A DNA stretch of 6,858 nucleotides, taken from assembly GCA_021812735.1 (NCBI GenBank), contig JAKAMV010000568.1, forward strand, positions 1 through 6,858. Direction: 5' to 3'. The notes below the pieces were generated by a model. The model saw only the letters and a program-made list of their open reading frames with translations, was not told where the DNA came from and ran no database searches. Shown here in pieces: positions 1 through 6,156 of this stretch. Made by a program: the position numbers and the translations under genes. How positions within the stretch are numbered: the stretch's first letter is position 1; every line of letters starts with the position of its first letter. Origin of the DNA: Chloroflexota bacterium. Its GTDB lineage: Bacteria; Chloroflexota; Limnocylindria; Limnocylindrales; CSP1-4.

Positions 1-1223
1 TCCTCGAGCCGGTCGCCGGTCTCGTCCGACGCCCACTTGGACACGAACGTCGCCGCGGCGAACCCGGCCACGATGTAGAACAGCTCGATGAACAGCTGCA
101 GGAAGCCGCCCGCCGTCGTGAGGTCGAGGCCCGGGAAGGCGACCTGGAGGACCTGGAGCAGGTTCGAGTCGCCGGCGAGCTGGCCGGACATCTCGCCCAC
201 GAGCGAGGTCAGCATCACGCCGAACACGCCCAGCCCGAGTCCCCACGCGAGGGCGCGCGGGAGCTGGTCGCCGAACGCCCGGCTGATCGGCCCGCGGACG
301 CCCAGGACGGCGCCCGGCAGCGTCGGCAGCCCGAGGCCCATGGTGATCCCGATGTCGTGGCGGGCGAACGCCTCGACGCCGAGCGCGAGCAGCACCACGC
401 CGGCAAGCCCCACGAGCGCCAGACCGGGCCAGTCGAACGAGCCGGCAAGGGGGACGTGATTCGCCATCCAGCTGAACGGGCTGAGCACGGTCAGCGGATC
501 GAGGTGGAGGCCGTTCACGCTCCACGCCGCGGCGAGGGCGATCCCGGCCACGCCGGCCGAGCCGCCCCTCCCGAGGAACGGGCCGAGCGCGAAGGCGAGG
601 CCGCCGAAGAACAGGGCCGGGAAGCCGAGCCACAGGGCGAACCCGACCGACTCCTGGGCGGACAGCCGGTCGCCCAGGGCCGCGTTGCCATAGGTGTTGG
701 AGCTGATCGTGATCATCACGGTCATGAACGCCAGCGCGACGAACAGCCCCGTCAGGTGGGCGGCGAGCTTCTCGATCGCGATCCGGCGCTTGCCGAAGGG
801 CGAGGTCGCGACGATGTCGAGGCTGCCCCGGCCCGCCTCGCCGGCGAGCGTCCCCGAGAGGGCCAGGATCGACCACAGCGACGTCGTCAGGACGAACACC
901 AGGCCGTACTTCCAGCTCAGGTAGCCGCCGAACGTGCCGAGGCCCACGGGCTTGCCGAAGAAGTCGACCATCTGCGACGGCATGCCGCCGATGAGCTTGT
1001 CGATCTCGAGGCGGGACGCGTCCGTCGGGAAGACGGTCGGGATCGCGGCGCCCATGGCGAGCGAGAGCCCGCCGAGCAGCCCGGCCGCGATGATGAACGC
1101 GAGCCGGGAGTCGCGGATGGTCTTGCCGTAGATGCTGCCCAGGCCGTAGAGGCGGCGGTGCAGCGGGATGGGCTGGAAGGCGGTCGCCGCGGGATGGCGC
1201 GGCGCGCCAGCGCTAGTGGCCAT
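1..1223 (-). CDS. ABC-2-type exporter permease, double-module (partial, C-terminus off left edge)
   Basis: This is the membrane subunit of an ABC exporter and would pair with the ATPase encoded immediately upstream. The frame is open from ATG at 1223 to the window edge, giving 407 residues without a stop. I see about eight hydrophobic segments, roughly at residues 41-61, 105-127, 153-174, 193-217, 220-238, 268-287, 323-344 and 374-394. A cytoplasmic motif after the second segment (G128-E-A-G-R-G-S-L-D, then P-F-G-K-R-R) reappears in a related form after the last visible segment (S399-D-E-T-G-D-R-L-E). That is the pattern of large permeases of about 500-550 residues built from two fused ABC-2 modules, as in the tetronasin-exporter TnrB3 type. 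The start overlaps the ATPase stop by 11 nt, with a weak AGGGA upstream, which suggests translational coupling. The substrate cannot be read from sequence; a drug, antibiotic or lipid-like compound is the usual guess for this family. Roughly 100-150 C-terminal residues are probably missing. Confidence 0.85.
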   Translation of the reverse strand, partial: MATSAGAPRHPAATAFQPIPLHRRLYGLGSIYGKTIRDSRLAFIIAAGLLGGLSLAMGAAIPTVFPTDASRLEIDKLIGGMPSQMVDFFGKPVGLGTFGGYLSWKYGLVFVLTTSLWSILALSGTLAGEAGRGSLDIVATSPFGKRRIAIEKLAAHLTGLFVALAFMTVMITISSNTYGNAALGDRLSAQESVGFALWLGFPALFFGGLAFALGPFLGRGGSAGVAGIALAAAWSVNGLHLDPLTVLSPFSWMANHVPLAGSFDWPGLALVGLAGVVLLALGVEAFARHDIGITMGLGLPTLPGAVLGVRGPISRAFGDQLPRALAWGLGLGVFGVMLTSLVGEMSGQLAGDSNLLQVLQVAFPGLDLTTAGGFLQLFIELFYIVAGFAAATFVSKWASDETGDRLE

Positions 1224-2127
1224 CGGTCCCTGCCCCGGCGGCCTCGCGGCCGTACTGTGCGAGGAACGTCTCCTCGAGCGAGGGCTCGCGGGAGACGAAG
1301 TCCAGCAACTCGAACTGGGCTGCCGCCCGGACGACGGGGGTGATCGCGCCGGCGACGCGCATCCGGAGCACGTGGTCCTCGGCGACCACGTCGGAGACGC
1401 CGGGCAGGTGCGCGAACGTGTCAGAGGGGACGGGGCCGGAGAACCGCAGCTCCACCTGGTGGTGGGCGAGGTCGCGCAGGCTGTCGACGGTGCCGATCTT
1501 GACGATCCGCCCGTCGCGGATGATCGCGACCCGGCCGCAGCTCTTCTCAACCTCCGAGAGGATGTGCGAGCTGAGGAACACCGTGGCGCCCGCCTCGACG
1601 TGCTCTCGCAGCGTGGTGAAGAACGTCTGCTGGACGAGCGGATCGAGGCCCGACGTCGGCTCGTCGAGGACGAGCAGCTCGGGCCGGTGCTGGAGGGCGG
1701 CGATCACGCCCACCTTCTGCTTGTTGCCCTTGCTGTACTCCTTGAACCGCTTGCCGACCTCGAGCTCGAAGCGGTCGATCAGCGCCGCCTGGTAGGCGCG
1801 GTCGACCCCGCCGCGCAGGTTGGCGAAGTACTCCAGGGTCTGCCTGCCAGTGAGGCGGTCATAGAGCGCGAACTCGCCCGGGATGTAGCCGACCCGCTTG
1901 TGGATCGCGACCGGGTCGGCGGTGGACTCGATGCCGAACACCGTGGCCCGCCCGCTGGTGGGACGGATGAGGTCGAGCATCGTGCGGATCGTGGTGGTCT
2001 TGCCCGCTCCGTTCGGGCCCAGGAAACCGAAGACCTCGCCCTGCTGCACCTCGAGGTCCACGTCGATGATCCCGCGGCTCTTGCCGTAGGACTTGGTGAG
2101 CTTCTCGAGGGTGATGACCGGGGCCAT
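1213..2127 (-). CDS. ABC transporter ATP-binding protein (drug/polyketide-exporter type)
   Basis: This is the ATPase subunit (304 residues) that would power the permease encoded downstream. Walker A is G37-P-N-G-A-G-K43-T-T. The signature is the variant Y131-S-K-G-N-K-Q-K instead of LSGGQ. Walker B and the catalytic Glu lie in L151-L-V-L-D155-E156-P-T-S-G-L-D162, and the switch His is H188 in FLSSHILSE. The Q-loop position reads Y-I-P-G-E85, with Glu rather than Gln; as I recall, this occurs in this exporter subfamily. A C-terminal regulatory-type domain of about 90 residues follows the nucleotide-binding domain. I chose ATG 2127 because GGAAGGAG lies 5 nt upstream (minus strand, 2140-2133) and the residues after it match the family N-terminus. 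An in-frame ATG at 2277 would run 137 nt into tetR. The gene starts 13 nt after the tetR stop, so it is in the same operon and likely under that repressor. Confidence 0.93.
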   Translation of the reverse strand: MAPVITLEKLTKSYGKSRGIIDVDLEVQQGEVFGFLGPNGAGKTTTIRTMLDLIRPTSGRATVFGIESTADPVAIHKRVGYIPGEFALYDRLTGRQTLEYFANLRGGVDRAYQAALIDRFELEVGKRFKEYSKGNKQKVGVIAALQHRPELLVLDEPTSGLDPLVQQTFFTTLREHVEAGATVFLSSHILSEVEKSCGRVAIIRDGRIVKIGTVDSLRDLAHHQVELRFSGPVPSDTFAHLPGVSDVVAEDHVLRMRVAGAITPVVRAAAQFELLDFVSREPSLEETFLAQYGREAAGAGTDGH

Positions 2128-2132
2128 GGGCA

Positions 2133-2140
2133 CTCCTTCC
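2133..2140 (-). promoter_or_regulatory. Shine-Dalgarno site for the ABC ATPase
   Basis: The minus strand reads GGAAGGAG followed by a 5-nt spacer and ATG at 2127. It sits directly after the tetR stop codon and decides the ATPase start against an upstream in-frame ATG at 2277. Confidence 0.8.
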
Positions 2141-2824
2141 TCAGGCGAACCAGGTGCGCATTGCGTCGTCGTCAAGCAGCGAGAACGAGCCCTCGGGCAG
2201 GCCGAGGATCCGCTCGATCGCCTCGTCGTAGGCGTGGATGAACCGTTCGACCTCCTCGTAGGGGACAAGCCCGTCAAGCCGGTCCATCAGCATGTGGCGC
2301 ATCACGTCGGTGGACCCGGCGAACATGGCGGTGAGGATGAGGGCGGCGTGGTCGGCGGAGGACACGCTGATCGAGCCCTCGGCCACTCCCTGACGGAGCA
2401 CGCCGGCCATCATGGGCCGGAACCGCTCGTAGGCGGCGGCCTCGGCCCGGACGCGCACGAGGTCGTTGCCGGGCTGGTACCAGCCGCGGAGCAGCGGGAT
2501 CAGCAGGTCGCTGCGCTGGCTCTTCCAGTTGCCGCCCGCGTTGAACAATGTCTGCAGCTTGGCGACGGCGGTCAGGCTCGGGTCGGCGGCGATCGGCTCC
2601 AGCAGGGCCATCCCGACGTCGGTCATCCGATCGACGACCGCCCCCAGGATCGCCTCCTTGGACGCGAAGTAGTGGTACAGGGCGCCCCGCGAGCAGCCCA
2701 GCTCGTCCTGCACGCTCTGGATGCTCATCGCGTCGTAGCCGAGGGTGCGGATGAGGCGCTCGGCCACGTCGAGGATCTCGTCGCGGCGAACGGCGTGGGC
2801 GGCGCGGTTGACGGTGCGTGCCAT
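2141..2824 (-). CDS. TetR/AcrR-family transcriptional repressor
   Basis: This is a DNA-binding repressor of 227 residues, the normal length for the family. The N-terminal TetR_N domain spans about residues 12-60: first helix R14-DEILDVAERLI, then helix-turn-helix M33-SIQSVQDELGCSRGALYHYF53, ending with the typical S55-K-E-A-I-L. The rest (about 65-227) is a helical ligand-binding and dimerisation domain with low conservation, so the inducer is unknown. It is first in a unit with the ABC ATPase and permease, so it most likely represses them and itself and is released when it binds a compound the exporter handles. A perfect palindrome lies 16 nt before the start codon (see 2840-2860). The ribosome-binding site is poor: the nearest purine run, GGAG, is about 13 nt from ATG. 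The protein start still fits the family well. Confidence 0.93.
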   Translation of the reverse strand: MARTVNRAAHAVRRDEILDVAERLIRTLGYDAMSIQSVQDELGCSRGALYHYFASKEAILGAVVDRMTDVGMALLEPIAADPSLTAVAKLQTLFNAGGNWKSQRSDLLIPLLRGWYQPGNDLVRVRAEAAAYERFRPMMAGVLRQGVAEGSISVSSADHAALILTAMFAGSTDVMRHMLMDRLDGLVPYEEVERFIHAYDEAIERILGLPEGSFSLLDDDAMRTWFA

Positions 2825-2839
2825 GGGCTGTCTGTATTC

Positions 2840-2860
2840 TCCGACCGACTGTCGGTCGGA
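2840..2860. promoter_or_regulatory. Palindromic operator, likely for the adjacent TetR repressor
   Basis: This is a perfect inverted repeat of TCCGACCGAC and GTCGGTCGGA around a single central T. It lies 16-36 nt upstream of the tetR start, immediately downstream of and touching a perfect TATAAT on the same strand. A repressor bound here would cover the predicted transcription start (around 2853). TetR-family repressors commonly bind short perfect palindromes of this kind next to their own gene. The binding protein is inferred from position. There is no divergent gene on the plus strand close to the site, so its target is the tetR-ATPase-permease unit. Confidence 0.85.
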
Positions 2861-2865
2861 TTATA
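2860..2865 (-). promoter_or_regulatory. -10 box of the tetR-exporter operon promoter
   Basis: The minus strand reads TATAAT, a perfect consensus -10 and striking in such GC-rich DNA. No convincing -35 is present at 16-18 nt upstream (positions near 2883-2889 read CGGGGA on the minus strand), and there is no TGn extension. The promoter may therefore be weak or need an activator or an alternative sigma contact. The predicted start falls inside the palindrome. Confidence 0.65.
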
Positions 2866-2965
2866 TGCCATGGGGGCAATCGTCCCCGTGCCAGAGGGCC
2901 CGACCGAGCGTCCCCGGACGCCCGATCGGCGGGCCGAAGGGCTGGAGCGCCGGCGGCCCGCCCGG

Positions 2966-3889
2966 CTACGCCGGCGGCCAGCCCCCCAGCTCGTCGAGGC
3001 TGGGCGGGTTGGCGCCCGCGCGCTCGCACACCACCGCCGATGCGCGCACCGCGAAGCGCGCGGCGCGAAGCACGGCCCCGGCGTCCCCCGCGGCCGCACG
3101 CCCGCCACCCCCCTGGACGAGGCATCCGAGGAAGGCCCCGCCGAAGGTGTCGCCCGCGCCGATCGTGTCCACCACCTCGACCGACGGGGCGGCCACCCGG
3201 TGCTCCGCCCCGTCCACGAGCACCCGGACCGGCGCGGCGCCGTCGGTGACCAGCAGGACGCGCGGGCCCAGGGCCTGCACCCAGCCGACCGCGGCGTCGA
3301 GCGGCTCGCCGGGCACCAGGAACGCCAGGTCCTCGGTGCTGGCCTTCACGACATCGGCCCGGGCGAGGACGCGCGCCATCCGAGCGCGGAACGCCCCCGG
3401 GTCGCGCGTGATCGACGGCCGGCAATTCGGGTCCACCATCAGGAGGACGTCGGGCCTCAGGTCGGCCACCATGCCCTCGAGCGTGGAGGCCATCGGCTCG
3501 AGGACGAGGCCCAGCGTGCCCGTGAGCACGGCCTCCGTGTCAGCCGGGAGGCCCTGGGCCAGCGGGTCGGGCAGCACCGCGGGCGCCGACGTCGAGTCGG
3601 TGTAGAAGCGGTATGACGCCGCGCCGTCGACGCCGATCTCCGCGAGCGCGAGGGTCGTCGGGAGGTCGGTCCGCTGGGCCATCGAGAGGTCGACGCCCGC
3701 CGCGGCCAGCCCCGCCTCGAGCTCGCGCCCGAAGCGGTCCGAGGAGAGCCCGCCGATCCACGACACGGGCAGCCGCAGCCGGCCCAGGGCACGGGCGCTG
3801 TTGTACGGCCCGCCGCCGGGCACGGCCGCGATGGTGCCGTCCGCCCGGACGATGAGGTCGATGAGGGCGTCCCCGGCAACGACGATCAT
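2966..3889 (-). CDS. PfkB-family carbohydrate kinase (fructokinase-like)
   Basis: This is an ATP-dependent sugar kinase of 307 residues, a usual length for the ribokinase/PfkB family. The N-terminus begins with the family strand and substrate Asp residues (IVVAGDALIDL, D7 and D11). The first signature region is G25-G-G-P-Y-N30-S-A-R-A-L-G-R-L. The second signature with the anion hole and catalytic base is D241-T-I-G-A-G-D247-T-F. The C-terminal A-G-A-N-P-P-S segment resembles fructokinase-type members. I chose ATG 3889 because MIVVAGD is the family start; the 21 extra residues from ATG 3952 do not look homologous. Its ribosome-binding site is weak. It is divergent from iolB-iolG. The phosphorylated sugar is uncertain: fructose, 2-keto-3-deoxygluconate or the IolB product 5-dehydro-2-deoxygluconate are all possible. 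The overall look is not that of typical IolC, so I give no symbol. Confidence 0.92.
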   Translation of the reverse strand: MIVVAGDALIDLIVRADGTIAAVPGGGPYNSARALGRLRLPVSWIGGLSSDRFGRELEAGLAAAGVDLSMAQRTDLPTTLALAEIGVDGAASYRFYTDSTSAPAVLPDPLAQGLPADTEAVLTGTLGLVLEPMASTLEGMVADLRPDVLLMVDPNCRPSITRDPGAFRARMARVLARADVVKASTEDLAFLVPGEPLDAAVGWVQALGPRVLLVTDGAAPVRVLVDGAEHRVAAPSVEVVDTIGAGDTFGGAFLGCLVQGGGGRAAAGDAGAVLRAARFAVRASAVVCERAGANPPSLDELGGWPPA

Positions 3890-4079
3890 GGCTGTCTCAC
3901 GCTCCGATCGGGTGCTCCGGACGAGACTGGCCTCGGGAGCGGCGCGTTCCACCTGGGAGGGTGGCCGGGTGCGGACGCGCAGATTATGGCATCAATCGGC
4001 CGTCGCCCGAGGCGGCGCGACGCCTGATCCGATCGACTACAATGCCGACGTAATCGATTGCAGCATGGCGGAGGCGGAC
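3890..4079. promoter_or_regulatory. Divergent promoter region between the PfkB kinase gene and iolB
   Basis: This 190-nt spacer must hold promoters for both directions. Toward iolB, TACAAT at 4038-4043 is a good -10, without a clear -35 at 17-18 nt upstream. An inverted repeat at 4010-4025 (AGGCG, six bases, CGCCT, 14 of 16 positions symmetrical) covers the place where the -35 would lie. AATCGATT at 4052-4059 is a palindrome at the predicted start of transcription; its AAnCGnTT core is of the kind seen in LacI/GalR-type operators. Toward the kinase, the minus strand has CATAAT at 3988-3983, with no good -35, which would give a leader of about 87 nt. TGCG-GACG-CGCA at 3970-3981 is a further short inverted repeat. 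All these assignments are inference from pattern and position. Confidence 0.45.
4070..4074 (+). promoter_or_regulatory. Shine-Dalgarno site deciding the iolB start
   Basis: GGAGG lies 5 nt before ATG 4080. The in-frame ATG at 4065, five codons earlier, has no purine-rich site before it, so 4080 is preferred. Confidence 0.75.
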
Positions 4080-4949
4080 ATGGCCGGCGGCGCGGGCAGA
4101 CGTGGGTCCCTCCTCCGCCGAGCGGGCCCCCCAGCACCTGACGGCCTTGTCTGCGCCGTCGACCCGGCGACCGCGGCCTGGGAGTGGACCACCTTCCACG
4201 CCTACCGGCTTGCTCGGGGTGCCGGGACGGCTCGCGCGGCGGACAATCAGGAGCGCCTGGTCCTCGTCCTCGAGGGACGCGCCCGGATCGTGGCGGGCGA
4301 ACGCGATTTCGGGATTGTCGGGTCGCGGCAGACGGTGTTCGATGGTCCGCCATGCCCAGTGGTGCTGGTCGCCCCGGGCGGCGCGATCACGGTGGCGGCT
4401 GTGGAACCGTCACTGGTGGCAATCGCGGCGGCGCCCGGAGGTCCGGTCCGGCGGACGGCGGTGGTGGAGCCCGGGGACATCCTCGTCGAAACACGTGGCG
4501 AGGGGCCGACGACGCGGCGGATCCACCACCTCCTGCCGCCCTCGGCGGATGCCGGACGCCTGATCGCGTTCGAGGCGTATACGCCTGGCGGCAACTGGAG
4601 CAGCTATCCGCCCCATAAGCACGACACCGAGAATCCGCCGGTCGAGGCTCGGCTCGAGGAGCTCTACTACTACAGGTTCGCCAAGCCTCAAGGCTTCGCA
4701 CTCGCCCGCGTCTACACGCCAGAGCGCGACCTCGACGAGGTCATGACACCCATGGACGGGGACCTCGTGCTGGTGCCTCGCGGGTACCACCCGGTCGGCG
4801 TGCCCGCCGGCTACGACTGCTGGTATCTCAACATCATGGCCGGCCCCAACCGGGCCTGGCACTTCACGGTCGATCCCGACCACGCATGGCTGATGAACTG
4901 GGATCCGTCGGCACCCAGGCCGACCGCAGAGACGGAGGCGTCGATATGA
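4080..4949 (+). CDS. iolB: 5-deoxy-glucuronate isomerase (IolB)
   Basis: IolB converts 5-deoxy-D-glucuronate to 5-dehydro-2-deoxy-D-gluconate in myo-inositol catabolism, in the cytoplasm. The protein is 289 residues, near the roughly 270-300 of the family, and is a two-half cupin of the KduI/IolB type. Conserved blocks are seen in the second half: W173-S-S-Y-P-P-H179-K-H181-D, then E193-E194-L-Y-Y-Y-R-F, then Y236-H237-P-V-G-V-P-A-G-Y-D, and W-Y-L-N-I-M-A-G-P-N-R-A-W. H179, H181, one of E193/E194, and H237 are the expected metal ligands, by analogy with KduI. The first half (residues 30-130) is less conserved but keeps the cupin-like pattern. The start at 4080 has a good Shine-Dalgarno site. 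The stop overlaps the next start as ATGA, so the two genes are translationally coupled. The family assignment is strong; the other inositol-pathway genes are not in the window. Confidence 0.93.
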   Translation: MAGGAGRRGSLLRRAGPPAPDGLVCAVDPATAAWEWTTFHAYRLARGAGTARAADNQERLVLVLEGRARIVAGERDFGIVGSRQTVFDGPPCPVVLVAPGGAITVAAVEPSLVAIAAAPGGPVRRTAVVEPGDILVETRGEGPTTRRIHHLLPPSADAGRLIAFEAYTPGGNWSSYPPHKHDTENPPVEARLEELYYYRFAKPQGFALARVYTPERDLDEVMTPMDGDLVLVPRGYHPVGVPAGYDCWYLNIMAGPNRAWHFTVDPDHAWLMNWDPSAPRPTAETEASI

Positions 4950-5977
4950 CCGGCTTCTCAATCCGAGACCCGAAGCGGATCGGGGTGGCCGTGCTCGGCG
5001 CCGGACGGATGGCGAAGACGCACATGCGCACGCTGGCGGGGATCGACGCTGTGGACGTGATCGTCGTGGCTGACCCGGTCGCTGCCGCGGCCGAGCGGGG
5101 CAGGGACATCGCCCACGCCCGGCGCTCGAGCCTGGACCCGGTTGAGGCGATCCATGACCCCGATGTCGAGGTCGTGGTCATCGTCACCCCCACCTCGACG
5201 CACGCGGCTCTGATCGAGGAGGCTCTGCGGGCCGGCAAGGCCGTGTGGACGGAGAAGCCGATCGCCCAGGAGCTCGCCGATACGCAGCGGATCGTCGATC
5301 TGTGGCATGAGACCCGCCTCCCGTGCGCGGTCGGCTTCATGCGCCGCTACGACCCCGGATACGCCCGGGCCAAGGAGCTGATCGACGCTGGCCACCTCGG
5401 CCGGATCGAGCAGTTCCACGCCTACTCGCGCGATGTCAACCCGCCCCCGCTCGAGTTCCTGCTCAGTGCCGGCGGCTCGTTCCTCGACATGTCGGTCCAC
5501 GACCTGGACCTCGCGCGGTTCCTCGTCGGCGAGGTGGCGGAGGTCCACGCCTGGGCGGGGACGCTGTTCGACGACCGATTCACCAGGGCGAACGACTGGG
5601 ATACGGCGGCGATCCTGCTGCGCTTCGCGAACGGCGCGTTCGGCGTGATCGAGACCGCGCGGCACTCGACATGGGGCTACGACATCCGAGCCGAGGTCTG
5701 CGGATCGGCCAACAAGGTGACGATCGACGCTGGCCAGAAGACGCCCGCCACGGTCACTGAGGGCGTCAGCCTCAAGCATGACCTGTACGGCGACTTCTTC
5801 GACCGGTTCGAGGTTGCCTACCGCCGCGAGCTCGAGGTGTTCTTCGACGATCTTGTCGCCGGGCGCACGCCGCTGCCCGGACCGGACGACGCCCTCGAGA
5901 CGCTGCGCCTCGCCGTTGCCTGCACCCGGTCGTGGCGGGATGGCCGACCGGTCAAGCTGAGCGAGGTGACCGCGTAG
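4946..5977 (+). CDS. iolG: Gfo/Idh/MocA-family oxidoreductase, probable inositol 2-dehydrogenase
   Basis: This is an NAD(P)-dependent sugar or cyclitol dehydrogenase of 343 residues, a normal length. The Rossmann fold shows V14-A-V-L-G18-A-G20-R-M-A. The acidic D43 at the end of the second strand (VVADP) suggests NAD rather than NADP. The EKP motif is E103-K104-P105. The catalytic region G176-G-S-F-L-D181-M-S-V-H185-D-L-D-L-A-R-F matches the IolG pattern, giving the expected Lys-Asp-His triad K104/D181/H185. The C-terminal W-R-D-G-R-P-V segment is typical. IolG oxidises myo-inositol to 2-keto-myo-inositol (scyllo-inosose), the first step of the pathway in which IolB acts. ATG 4946 is chosen because GGAGG lies 7 nt upstream and the ATG overlaps the iolB stop; an earlier in-frame ATG at 4886 lies within iolB. 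Related enzymes act on scyllo-inositol or other sugars, so the substrate rests on motif and neighbour. Confidence 0.85.
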   Translation: MTGFSIRDPKRIGVAVLGAGRMAKTHMRTLAGIDAVDVIVVADPVAAAAERGRDIAHARRSSLDPVEAIHDPDVEVVVIVTPTSTHAALIEEALRAGKAVWTEKPIAQELADTQRIVDLWHETRLPCAVGFMRRYDPGYARAKELIDAGHLGRIEQFHAYSRDVNPPPLEFLLSAGGSFLDMSVHDLDLARFLVGEVAEVHAWAGTLFDDRFTRANDWDTAAILLRFANGAFGVIETARHSTWGYDIRAEVCGSANKVTIDAGQKTPATVTEGVSLKHDLYGDFFDRFEVAYRRELEVFFDDLVAGRTPLPGPDDALETLRLAVACTRSWRDGRPVKLSEVTA

Positions 5978-6008
5978 ACCGCCATCCGGCACAGCGCTCC
6001 AAGCCTCT

Positions 6009-6041
6009 GAACCCCCGTCGAGACAGCCTCCGCGGGGGTTC
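6009..6041 (+). terminator. Stem-loop after iolG, possible terminator
   Basis: GAACCCCCG (6009-6017) pairs perfectly with CGGGGGTTC (6033-6041), a 9-bp stem around a 15-nt loop, starting 32 nt after the iolG stop. It is not followed by a T-run, so it is not a classical intrinsic terminator. Terminators without U-tracts are often proposed in high-GC bacteria. It may end the iolB-iolG transcript or protect its 3' end. The 3' arm could also pair with CCCC at 6054-6057 in a competing structure. Confidence 0.55.
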
Positions 6042-6106
6042 TGCATGCGGCAGCCCCTGCGTTTGCGGCCTGATCGCGCGGGAGCGGACTGGGCAGGCAT
6101 GCCGGT

Positions 6107-6149
6107 TGCGTATAGCGCACCTTGACGCTCACAGAGTTGCGCCATACGC
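6107..6149. promoter_or_regulatory. Paired inverted 12-bp sites, candidate IclR-family operator
   Basis: GCGTATAGCGCA at 6108-6119 recurs inverted as TGCGCCATACGC at 6138-6149, with 11 of 12 positions identical after reverse complementing. The copies are 30 bp centre to centre, close to three helical turns. The first copy, with the preceding T, is itself TGCG-TATAG-CGCA. One copy sits just upstream of the proposed -35 and the other overlaps the -10. This arrangement suits a multimeric regulator repressing its own promoter. The IclR protein encoded directly downstream is the obvious candidate, by inference. Confidence 0.55.
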
Positions 6150-6150
6150 T
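6122..6150 (+). promoter_or_regulatory. Promoter of the IclR regulator gene, probably giving a leaderless mRNA
   Basis: TTGACG (6122-6127) and TACGCT (6145-6150) are separated by exactly 17 nt. The -10 ends six bases before ATG 6157, so the predicted first transcribed base is at or next to the A of the start codon. No Shine-Dalgarno sequence precedes that ATG. The -35 matches consensus in 5 of 6 bases. The -10 matches TATAAT only at the conserved TA and final T, the usual TAnnnT of high-GC actinobacterial promoters. Confidence 0.55.
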
Positions 6151-6156
6151 CTTGTG

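Noticed and set aside
357..1343. Long plus-strand open frame opposite the permease and ATPase genes
   Set aside because: The translation is low-complexity, rich in R, E, A and G, with no family resemblance. It is the antisense shadow of GC3-biased genes.
1168..2241. 357-residue plus-strand open frame opposite the ATPase gene
   Set aside because: The complementary strand has all ABC ATPase motifs; this frame shows only repetitive L/E/V/D/R composition typical of an antisense shadow.
2920..2934. Small hairpin GCCCG-n5-CGGGC between the kinase gene and tetR, as a terminator for the kinase
   Set aside because: The stem is only 5 bp with no T-run on the minus strand; such hairpins are expected by chance at this G+C content. 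The 141-nt spacer otherwise holds only the tetR promoter and operator.
2948..2979. 11-bp direct repeat CGCCGGCGGCC at 2948-2958 and 2969-2979 around the kinase stop codon
   Set aside because: It is short and made only of G and C in a GC-rich region; nothing else marks it as a mobile-element or recombination site.
2093..3616. 507-residue plus-strand open frame opposite tetR and the kinase gene
   Set aside because: It runs across two well-supported genes plus their intergenic operator, and its composition is H/G/R/A-rich without domains.
3801..4079. N-terminal extension of iolB back to ATG 3801
   Set aside because: It would overlap the start of the kinase gene and adds 93 residues unlike IolB; the Shine-Dalgarno site at 4070-4074 and the family length support ATG 4080.
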